Assembly: GCA_015056045.1 (NCBI GenBank) | Contig: SVGZ01000004.1 | Location: 62,001-126,000, forward strand | Reading direction: 5' to 3' | DNA length: 64,000 nucleotides | DNA from: Clostridiales bacterium | GTDB taxonomy: Bacteria; Bacillota; Clostridia; Christensenellales; Christensenellaceae | Shown here: piece by piece, positions 57,889 to 64,000 of the stretch | How the letters are laid out: each line of letters opens with the position of its first letter | Position numbering within the stretch: position 1 is the stretch's first letter | Translations under genes and position numbers: made by a program | Notes under the pieces: model-generated | Database searches by the model: none | Told to the model about the DNA's origin: nothing | Seen by the model: only the letters and a program-made list of their open reading frames with translations

Positions 57889-57928
57889 TAAAAGCTGTCC
57901 TTCCTTTTTTGGGAGAACAGCTTTTTTG
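57889..57928. terminator. Bidirectional terminator
   Basis: AAAGCTGT-CCTTCC, T loop, GGGAG-AACAGCTTT between convergent genes. Confidence 0.85.
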
Positions 57929-58387
57929 TTATTCTGTCGGGTACTTTTCCGCAAGCGCTTTGTTGATGAGGTCAACGAGCCTGTCGCTTAAAATCGCCAT
58001 CGATTCGATGTGGACTTTATTTTCACCGAGGAAAAGCGTCATCGAATCACGATTTCTGCGGAGCATCGTGATATCCGAAAAGCGGTATTCATAACTTTTG
58101 CCGAGAAAGGTCGTATAGCGGAAAACTTCATCGGAAAGGACCTCGATCCGCTGGTTTTTCCAGCAAAGAATGGAAATAACACCCATGACAAGACCTGACG
58201 GGCAGAACACGATCAGGTAATAGTTCTGCACAAAGAAAAGCGCAACGCCGCAGCCGATCCCCAAAAGGAGAAAAGTCAGAGCGATCGAGAGCATTCGTTC
58301 GGGAAGGAACATATCGCCTTCACGTTCGCTGAGTTTCGTTGTGCCTAAAAATTTTTCAAGAAGAAATTCTACGATTTTGAGTTTCAT
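57929..58387 (-). CDS. Small membrane protein with PH-like region
   Basis: 152 residues. Two adjacent membrane helices (LSIALTFLLLGIGCGVALFF, YYLIVFCPSGLVMGVISIL) are followed by a soluble beta-rich part (IEVLSDEVFRYTTFLGKSYE, RFSDITMLRRNRDSMTLFLG) that resembles a bacterial PH-like domain. Function unknown. It is the last gene of the SCIFF/decarboxylase unit, 10 bases after the decarboxylase stop, with AAAGGA before the ATG. Confidence 0.72.
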   Translation of the reverse strand: MKLKIVEFLLEKFLGTTKLSEREGDMFLPERMLSIALTFLLLGIGCGVALFFVQNYYLIVFCPSGLVMGVISILCWKNQRIEVLSDEVFRYTTFLGKSYEYRFSDITMLRRNRDSMTLFLGENKVHIESMAILSDRLVDLINKALAEKYPTE

Positions 58388-58397
58388 AACATTCCTT

Positions 58398-59696
58398 TCA
58401 GCGGAGGACTTCCACTTCTCCAATGCCATAGCGGCGGAAAAGTGCCATAATATTTTCGTCGATGACCTCGCCCGAAACAGCGATCGGAATTGCCGGCGGA
58501 CAGCTTACCGTCGGTGCTGCGCAGATCTTTCCCAAAGCTTCTTCTGTCTTGATGCGGATATGCGGTGCAAAGATTGCTTCGCGGATAGACATTGCGGTTT
58601 TGGGCAATGGCATAAAAGCTGTCTGCACAATAGCCTCGGGCAATGCGTTTTTCCCGAGAGCGGAAATGAGCTTTTCCAGTTCTTTTTTTGTGTTCATCGG
58701 CGAAGGCATCAGGACGAGAAAATCCGCATCGGCATATTCACATTCGATGCCGTTTTTTCGCAGATTTTCCGCAAGAGCAAACCCTGTCAGGTCTTTTGGC
58801 GCCTTGACGGTGATTTTTAAGGGCTCACTTTCCATGATGTGCCAGCCGTTGGCTTTGAGTTTATTTTTTATTTCGGCAACGGTTTTTGCCATAGCGGGGA
58901 AAGCATATTCTTCCGCAAGAACTTTATTTGCAAGGTCAAGCGAGCGCAGGATAAGGTAAGACGGGCTTGTCGAACCGAAAAGTGCCATCGCCTGTTTTGC
59001 ATTTTCCGCAAAAAAATCGGGCGCATCTTTGCCGATGTGGAGGTAAGCGCCGCCTGTCAGAACGGGCAAAGTCTTATGCGCAGAATCACAGCACATATCC
59101 GCACCGAGGCTCAGCGGATGCAGGTCACTTTCGAGAAAGCGCAGATAGGCACCGTGGGCATTATCGACAAGAAGCGGCACGCCGTGTTTATGGCAAACCG
59201 CGGCAAGGCTCTTGATATCGGCCATTCCGCCGAGGTAATCGGGACTTGTCAGGTAAACGGCGATAGGCTTTTCCTTCGCCAGAAGTTCATCAAGTTCTGC
59301 CGCTTCGATATGGCAGGATAAAAGCGAATTGCTTTCCTTCGGCATGAGCCAGCAAACATCGAGGTCAAGAAGCGCCGCTGCATATAAAAAGGCTTTGTGT
59401 GCGTTTCTTCCGGCAATGATTTTTCTGCCTTTGCCGTTTTTCAGCGCAAGGAAGAGCATCGCACGGATCGAAAGGCTCGAACCTTCTGCGGAATAGAGCG
59501 TTCTTTTGCTGCCGAATAATGCTGCAGCATTTTCTTCGCTTTCCCGGATGATGCCGTCCGCTTCATAGAGTGAATCCGCACCTTTTACTTCGGTAATGTC
59601 GTAAGGATCGGCTTTGCCCTTGTGACCGGGCATATGGAAGCGGATGATGCCGCTGTCTTCATATTTTTCAAGAAAATCGGCGATCGGCGTCTGCAT
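58398..59696 (-). CDS. Orn/Lys/Arg decarboxylase family PLP enzyme
   Basis: 432 residues. Group III-like decarboxylase start: FHMPGHKGKADPYDITEVKG and LYEADGIIRESEENAAALFG. PLP Asp in LLVDNAHGAYL and PLP Lys in DSAHKTLPVLTGGAYL. A C-terminal Orn/Lys/Arg decarboxylase domain follows, shorter than in inducible enzymes. It makes a polyamine (agmatine, cadaverine or putrescine) from a basic amino acid; which one is not clear. It is coupled to the SCIFF maturase gene (TGA-A-ATG), a pairing seen in Clostridia. Confidence 0.9.
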   Translation of the reverse strand: MQTPIADFLEKYEDSGIIRFHMPGHKGKADPYDITEVKGADSLYEADGIIRESEENAAALFGSKRTLYSAEGSSLSIRAMLFLALKNGKGRKIIAGRNAHKAFLYAAALLDLDVCWLMPKESNSLLSCHIEAAELDELLAKEKPIAVYLTSPDYLGGMADIKSLAAVCHKHGVPLLVDNAHGAYLRFLESDLHPLSLGADMCCDSAHKTLPVLTGGAYLHIGKDAPDFFAENAKQAMALFGSTSPSYLILRSLDLANKVLAEEYAFPAMAKTVAEIKNKLKANGWHIMESEPLKITVKAPKDLTGFALAENLRKNGIECEYADADFLVLMPSPMNTKKELEKLISALGKNALPEAIVQTAFMPLPKTAMSIREAIFAPHIRIKTEEALGKICAAPTVSCPPAIPIAVSGEVIDENIMALFRRYGIGEVEVLR

Positions 59697-59697
59697 T

Positions 59698-61086
59698 TCA
59701 GTCTTCCTGATATTCGCCGTCTTCCGCAACTTTGATCATGATCGCACATTCCATGCGCTTGCGGAAAAGCTCGCAGCCAGCTTCATATACGCCGCGGATG
59801 CTGCCCGAAGCGTGGTAGGCATTTGCCGCACAACCGCCGGAACAATAGAGTTTTGCCCAGCAGTCTTTGCATTCTTCTCTTGCATAGGCGTTGCAGCTGC
59901 GGAAATCTTCACGAAGGGCATCGTTTGTCACGCCGTCAAAGACGTTGCCGAGCTTATAGGCTTCTTCGCCGACGAACTGATGGCAGGGATATAAATCGCC
60001 CCAGGGCGTGACGGCCATATATTCCGTTCCCGAGCCGCAGCCGGAGATGCGCTTATAAATGCAGGGACCTTCCGTCAGGTCGATCATATAATGATAGAAA
60101 GTGAAAGGTCTGCCTTCGCGTTTGCGCTTGAGCATTTCGCAGGCGAGGATCTCATATTCTTTTTTGACGATCTCGAGGTCTTCCTTTGTGAGCGCCATCG
60201 GGTCATCGGGTGCTGTAACGACGGGTTCCATGCTGAGTTCGGTAAAGCCGAGGTCTGCCATATGGAAAACATCTTTGGTAAAATCGGGGTTTGCGTGTGT
60301 GAAAGTGCCGCGCATATAATAATTTTTGCCGCCGCGGGATTCCACAAACTTTTTGAACTTCGGGACGATGCGTTCATAGCTGCCGTGCCCTGCATAATCG
60401 ACGCGTGTGAGGTCGTGGATCTCTTTTCTGCCGTCGAGGCTCAGGACGACGTTGCTCATTTCCCTGTTGGAAAATTCGATCACGTCATCGTCGATGAGCA
60501 TGCCGTTCGTTGTTAAGGTAAAGCGGAAATTCTTGTTCTTTTCCTTTTCGATCGAGCGGGCATATTGGACGAGCTGTTTGACGACATCCCAGTTCATCAG
60601 CGGTTCACCACCGAAAAAGTCAACTTCGAGGTTGCGGCGTGTTCCGGAGTTTTCAACGAGGAAATCGAGCGCACGTTTACCGACTTCAAAGCTCATAAGC
60701 GCACGTTCGCCGTGGTATTTGCCCTGACTTGCAAAGCAATAGGAGCAGTTGAGGTTGCAGGTATGCGCAACGTGCAGGCAAAGGGCTTTGATAACATTGC
60801 CGCTGCGTTCTTTGAAAGTACCTGCCATTTCTTCAAAAGTGTCTTCGGTAAAGAGCTGACCGGCATCTTTCAACATTTCGATATCTTCATAGCAAAGCTG
60901 CAGCTCTTCTTCGGTGACGTCTTCTCTGTCGCTGTATTTTTCAAGAAGAAGGGGAATGATCTCTTCCTTTGTTTTTTCGGGGTAAAGGGCGATCATATCA
61001 TAGGCAACGGGGTCAACTTCATGAATTGCGCCAGAGCAGGTATCGAGGACGATATGATAGCCGTTCAAAATATACTGATGGACCAA
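59698..61086 (-). CDS. SCIFF peptide radical SAM maturase
   Basis: 462 residues. The radical SAM motif CxxxCxxC is in HVAHTCNLNCSYCFASQG, and the SPASM cluster region (CKDCWAKLYCSGGCAANAYH) is at the C-terminus. An N-terminal recognition domain binds the precursor leader. The enzyme installs Cys thioether crosslinks in the SCIFF peptide, encoded just upstream, giving a ranthipeptide-type product. The pair is a hallmark of Clostridia. AGGAGGAA precedes the ATG. Confidence 0.95.
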   Translation of the reverse strand: MVHQYILNGYHIVLDTCSGAIHEVDPVAYDMIALYPEKTKEEIIPLLLEKYSDREDVTEEELQLCYEDIEMLKDAGQLFTEDTFEEMAGTFKERSGNVIKALCLHVAHTCNLNCSYCFASQGKYHGERALMSFEVGKRALDFLVENSGTRRNLEVDFFGGEPLMNWDVVKQLVQYARSIEKEKNKNFRFTLTTNGMLIDDDVIEFSNREMSNVVLSLDGRKEIHDLTRVDYAGHGSYERIVPKFKKFVESRGGKNYYMRGTFTHANPDFTKDVFHMADLGFTELSMEPVVTAPDDPMALTKEDLEIVKKEYEILACEMLKRKREGRPFTFYHYMIDLTEGPCIYKRISGCGSGTEYMAVTPWGDLYPCHQFVGEEAYKLGNVFDGVTNDALREDFRSCNAYAREECKDCWAKLYCSGGCAANAYHASGSIRGVYEAGCELFRKRMECAIMIKVAEDGEYQED

Positions 61087-61107
61087 AGCGGTTCCTCCTT
61101 TTCAAAA

Positions 61108-61145
61108 TAAAAAATGCCGTTCGTTTTCGGAAGCGGCATTTCTTT
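61108..61145 (-). terminator. Attenuator between SCIFF peptide and maturase
   Basis: On the minus strand AATGCCG pairs with CGGCATT across a 14-base loop and is followed by TTTTATTTT; it would make the peptide more abundant than its enzyme. Confidence 0.8.
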
Positions 61146-61154
61146 TACTGCTTT

Positions 61155-61298
61155 TTATTTGTTGTTTTCGCAGCTCTGGTTTGCGACGCCGCAGCTTGTT
61201 TTGCAAGCGGACTGGCAGGATGTCTGGCATTCGCCGCAGCCGCCTTTTTTAGCGCTTTCACAAAGGTTACGGGTTGCTAATGTCTTAATTCTTCTCAT
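61155..61298 (-). CDS. SCIFF precursor peptide
   Basis: 47 residues starting MRRIKTLATRNLCESAKKGG and continuing with the family Cys core CGECQTSCQSACKTSCG. It contains seven Cys (13, 21, 24, 28, 32, 36, 43), one more than the six of the family name; the extra one lies near the N-terminus. It is the substrate of the radical SAM maturase downstream. GGAGATTTG precedes the ATG. A GC hairpin (GGGG-TCACAT-CCCC) lies in its 5' region near 61336-61352. Confidence 0.94.
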   Translation of the reverse strand: MRRIKTLATRNLCESAKKGGCGECQTSCQSACKTSCGVANQSCENNK

Positions 61299-61371
61299 GG
61301 TCAAATCTCCGTTCAATATCGTTATGGCTCGGGGATGTGACCCCCAGCACAAGCATTCTACAAAAATCTTA

Positions 61372-62226
61372 TCATAGTAAGCGGATAAAGTCAACAAAAC
61401 GGGTGTATTTTAAGAGGATGAGCATCATCTTTATCTGCGAATAAGCGGTATAAAGAAGAAAACCGGCTGCTAAAAAATCGATCAGGCTGGAGTCATAGCG
61501 CATGCCGTGCCGGTTATAGATTTTGAAAACGACAAAAGGTGTTCCGTATTTTTCCCGGTAGCTTTGCAGGGAAGAATAGATCAGCATCCATGCAGCTGCT
61601 GCGGATAGCGGCAGATATATAAGGCAAATAAGCGGTGCGATCGTGCGGATCCATCCGAAAAGCAATATGAAAATACATGCGATAGGATAGTAGATCGTGA
61701 AAATCTTGTTTGCGCGGTATAAAATCCCCATATCAAAAGCTTTGTGAATATCTTCATACCACCAAAAGTTTCTCATCCCTTTTTTTAATGTTTCGAGTTG
61801 GCGCTTGTTTGTCTTTTGGGAAAGAAGCCAGCTGTTGATGGAACTGCGAAATGAAATATAAAAAAACGGCGGTAAAACACAATAAACGATTGAAGCGGCA
61901 TAGAAACGTTTCAAATCTGTATCAATTGTTTTGGATAATGCAGGCAAAATCATGGCAAGCGCATGGAGAAAGATGGCAATAGTACCAATAGCAAAGAGCA
62001 GAATCGCTGCCTTTTTTGCTTTTTTCAAGATGAAAAACATCGATAGGCTGCAGCCGATGAGCAAAGACGCCATTGCCGCAGAGAAAAGAAAGCTGCCTTT
62101 TGGTGCAACAAAAATTTTTATGAGAAAAAACAGAAGCAAAGGTAGGAATGCAACGGCAAGCGCCTGCATGATTTGCTTTGCGGAAAAATCCTCTGTTATT
62201 TCGTTTGGTATCGGCTTTTTGGACAT
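61372..62226 (-). CDS. Multi-helix membrane protein of unknown function
   Basis: 284 residues with about seven membrane helices (ALAVAFLPLLLFFLIKIFV, FSAAMASLLIGCSLSMFFIL, AAILLFAIGTIAIFLHALAM and others). Tyr- and Arg-rich loops (NFWWYEDIHKAFDMGILYRA) lie between. I do not recognise the family. ATG taken at MSKKPIP with GAGGTGAA upstream; a GTG three codons earlier overlaps the ribosome site. It lies upstream of the SCIFF peptide gene on the same strand but is separated by 73 bases. Confidence 0.75.
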   Translation of the reverse strand: MSKKPIPNEITEDFSAKQIMQALAVAFLPLLLFFLIKIFVAPKGSFLFSAAMASLLIGCSLSMFFILKKAKKAAILLFAIGTIAIFLHALAMILPALSKTIDTDLKRFYAASIVYCVLPPFFYISFRSSINSWLLSQKTNKRQLETLKKGMRNFWWYEDIHKAFDMGILYRANKIFTIYYPIACIFILLFGWIRTIAPLICLIYLPLSAAAAWMLIYSSLQSYREKYGTPFVVFKIYNRHGMRYDSSLIDFLAAGFLLYTAYSQIKMMLILLKYTRFVDFIRLL

Positions 62227-62339
62227 GAAATTCACCTCAGGTTCAGTATAATCCCAAAGAGCAGACTGAGCAAGCTTATTATTTGACAGTTTTTCCCTTG
62301 GCGGCTATACTTTTGCTATGAAAACTTTTGGAGCAGATG

Positions 62340-63155
62340 ATGAAGATAATCCCGATCCACGATCTTTCAGATAAAGCGCTTGATCCTTATGCAAGGCTCA
62401 CGGAAGCGCAGCTTTTAAACAGAGATGACCCCGAAAACGCCATGTTTATTGCGGAAAGTCCGCTTGTTATCGAGCGTGCGCTGGAAGCAGGCTGCACTTG
62501 TCTTTCCATTCTGGCGGAAGATAAACATATAGGAAACTTCGTGCAGGAGATTGCAGAAAAATTTTCGCTCGATGTTCCCGTTTATACGGCTGAATTTTCC
62601 GTTCTGACGCAGCTTACGGGCTTTAAGCTGACAAGAGGTATGCTTGCGCTGATGAAACGGCCGCGTCTGCTTTCGATGGAAGAGGTCACAGAAGGCGCAA
62701 ACAGGATCGCTGTTTTGGAAGACGTTGTCAACCCGACGAATCTTGGGGCAATTTTCCGCTCAGCAGCTGCACTTGGCGTCGATGGCGTGCTGATCTCCGA
62801 AGCATCAAGCGATCCCTTGTATCGGCGTGCGATCCGTGTGAGCATGGGCAATGTTTTCAAAGTGCCGTGGGCATTTTTCAGCGGTGAAACGGCAGATGCG
62901 ATTTATTTCCTTGGGCAAAAAGGCTTCCATACGGCGGCTTTGGCACTGAAAGAAAACTCTGTTCCGATCGATGAACCGCGGCTTTGCGGTATGGAAAAGC
63001 TGGCACTCGTTTTGGGAACGGAAGGCGAAGGATTAGAGGATGAAACGATCGCCGCCTGTGATGATACGGTGATCATCCCGATGACACGGGGTGTGGATTC
63101 GCTCAACGTTGCTGCGGCAAGTGCGGTGGCATTTTTTGCGACACAGAAGAGATAA
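62340..63155 (+). CDS. SpoU/TrmH-family RNA 2'-O-methyltransferase
   Basis: 271 residues. An N-terminal substrate-binding domain (DPENAMFIAESPLVIERALE) and the C-terminal SPOUT knot: VVNPTNLGAIFRSAAALGVD, ALVLGTEGEGLEDETI, IPMTRGVDSLNVAAASAV. It adds a 2'-O-methyl group to rRNA or tRNA; the target is unknown. Two Met codons overlap; the second is better spaced from GGAG. It is followed 10 bases later by the partial gene. Confidence 0.92.
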   Translation: MKIIPIHDLSDKALDPYARLTEAQLLNRDDPENAMFIAESPLVIERALEAGCTCLSILAEDKHIGNFVQEIAEKFSLDVPVYTAEFSVLTQLTGFKLTRGMLALMKRPRLLSMEEVTEGANRIAVLEDVVNPTNLGAIFRSAAALGVDGVLISEASSDPLYRRAIRVSMGNVFKVPWAFFSGETADAIYFLGQKGFHTAALALKENSVPIDEPRLCGMEKLALVLGTEGEGLEDETIAACDDTVIIPMTRGVDSLNVAAASAVAFFATQKR

Positions 63156-63165
63156 AGAGAAAAAG

Positions 63166-64000
63166 ATGCGTTATAAAGAAGAACTCAGTTGGATTTTAGA
63201 TCCGTTGGAAGATCGTTTTTCGAATGATGAGGAAACAGAACAGAAGAAAGCTTTTGTGCGTACGCTTGGCTTAAAACCCGATGTGGTTGGTTGGGCAAGG
63301 ATGGATCTTTCCGCACCCAATGCCGATGATATTCTGAAAAAAATAGAAGCTTTCTGCAAAGAAAACCATTTTCGTGCAAGAGCCTGGTATACGATGGAGA
63401 TCCTGCCGGATGGTGAAAGCGAATGGTATTGGATCAATAAAAATCACGGTGCAGACGGATTTTTTCAGAACAATGTCAATGAATCCGATGAAAAAGGCGA
63501 AAAAGTCGTTTTGAGTGAAATTTGTGCCTATAAATATGGCGATCTTTCCCCGAAAGGGAGTCGCGGCATGGATATGGTTACTGATCATTTCAGAAAAGTG
63601 TGTCTTGAGAATGGATTATCGGGTCTGACTTTTTGCTGGGCAAGGGATAAAGGAAAATATGCAGCACCGCAATTTTTCTATATTTATCCGGAACAAAAAA
63701 TAGAAAGGTTTGCTGCGCAGAAGGATATTTCTTATTATTTCTTGCAATCAGAGCAAAAAGAAAAACGAAAGTTGGCTTATGAGGCAGTAAAAGGCAAGAG
63801 CGAACGCCTGGAAAGGCTTGTCAGCGTATTTTATTCATTGATGATCCATTTGCCTGATCACCTTTTACGGGATGAATTGCCCGAAGGCGGCTTTGCAGAC
63901 TGTTTGGAGGATAAGCGTGGTTTTAAGCATATTCTTGTGCATCGTGATACGGCAAAGATATTGCTGCATGAAAAAGCAATATCTGAAAAAGATCTTATTC
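63166..64000 (+). CDS. Hypothetical protein, 3' end beyond the window
   Basis: An open frame of 278 codons runs to the window end without a stop; it starts MRYKEELSWILDPLEDRFSN. The sequence is mixed alpha/beta and rich in Lys, Trp and Tyr (RAWYTMEILPDGESEWYWIN). I recognise no motif. A weak ribosome site (AAAGAGAAAAAG) precedes the ATG, 10 bases after the methyltransferase stop codon. Probably cytoplasmic. Confidence 0.7.
   Translation, partial: MRYKEELSWILDPLEDRFSNDEETEQKKAFVRTLGLKPDVVGWARMDLSAPNADDILKKIEAFCKENHFRARAWYTMEILPDGESEWYWINKNHGADGFFQNNVNESDEKGEKVVLSEICAYKYGDLSPKGSRGMDMVTDHFRKVCLENGLSGLTFCWARDKGKYAAPQFFYIYPEQKIERFAAQKDISYYFLQSEQKEKRKLAYEAVKGKSERLERLVSVFYSLMIHLPDHLLRDELPEGGFADCLEDKRGFKHILVHRDTAKILLHEKAISEKDLI

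Overview
The window looks like chromosomal DNA of a spore-lineage Clostridia (Bacillota). The signs are strong AGGAGG-type ribosome sites, a T-box riboswitch, Spo0A, DnaD plus a DnaC/DnaI-like loader, WalJ, a Noc/ParB-like protein, and the SCIFF peptide with its radical SAM maturase. I cannot name the genus. Most genes are single-copy housekeeping or metabolic genes on both strands, separated by clear intrinsic terminators.

Layout. 1-5.6 kb: the end of a fused E1 alpha/beta ketoacid dehydrogenase, then a GH43 glycosidase, an amidohydrolase, an unknown protein and a short-chain dehydrogenase with a possible Rex site. 5.7-23.1 kb: a large peptide-secretion locus (below). 23.1-31.9 kb: a solitary adenine methylase, DegV, a lipoprotein, TrmO, unknown proteins, ParB/Noc, a serine hydrolase and a pyridoxal kinase. 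32-39.3 kb: spo0A (frame-split here), walJ, rlmH, an MFS transporter, and dnaC, dnaD and cca on the minus strand. 39.5-40.2 kb: seven tRNA genes behind one strong promoter. 40.3-54.7 kb: a UroD-like methyltransferase, a LOG protein, rpsF-ssb-rpsR, tldE/tldD, a DeoR regulator, a cysteine desulfurase with thiI, RNA-modification genes, a G5/3D cell-wall protein, rsmA and a GNAT enzyme. 54.7-57.9 kb: a T-box and a TrpXYZ-type ABC importer. 57.9-64 kb: the SCIFF locus with a PLP decarboxylase, membrane proteins, a SpoU methyltransferase and a gene cut by the window end.

The locus of most interest is 5.7-23.1 kb. A minus-strand operon encodes an ECF-like sigma factor, an HlyD-type secretion protein, a C39-peptidase ABC transporter and a second ABC transporter of the NHLP export family, a STAS protein, a TIR-like/FHA protein and a leucine-rich-repeat lipoprotein. 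Next to it lie a Ser/Thr kinase with a zinc-ribbon start and an extracellular LRR tail, a PP2C phosphatase, a tandem-repeat membrane protein, and thirteen small double-glycine precursor peptides. Some precursors have long Nif11-like leaders and others have about 22-residue leaders, yet five of them share one core peptide.

Seven peptide promoters, plus one in front of a small acidic protein beside the sigma gene, share the same non-sigma-A signature: GTAACA, exactly 14 bases, then GTGTAnA. The simplest model is that the sigma factor drives the peptide genes, the two ABC units and HlyD export and trim the peptides, and the kinase, phosphatase, FHA and STAS proteins control the switch. No peptide-modifying enzyme is seen in the locus. 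The promoter signature and gene content are read directly from sequence; the regulatory circuit is inference.
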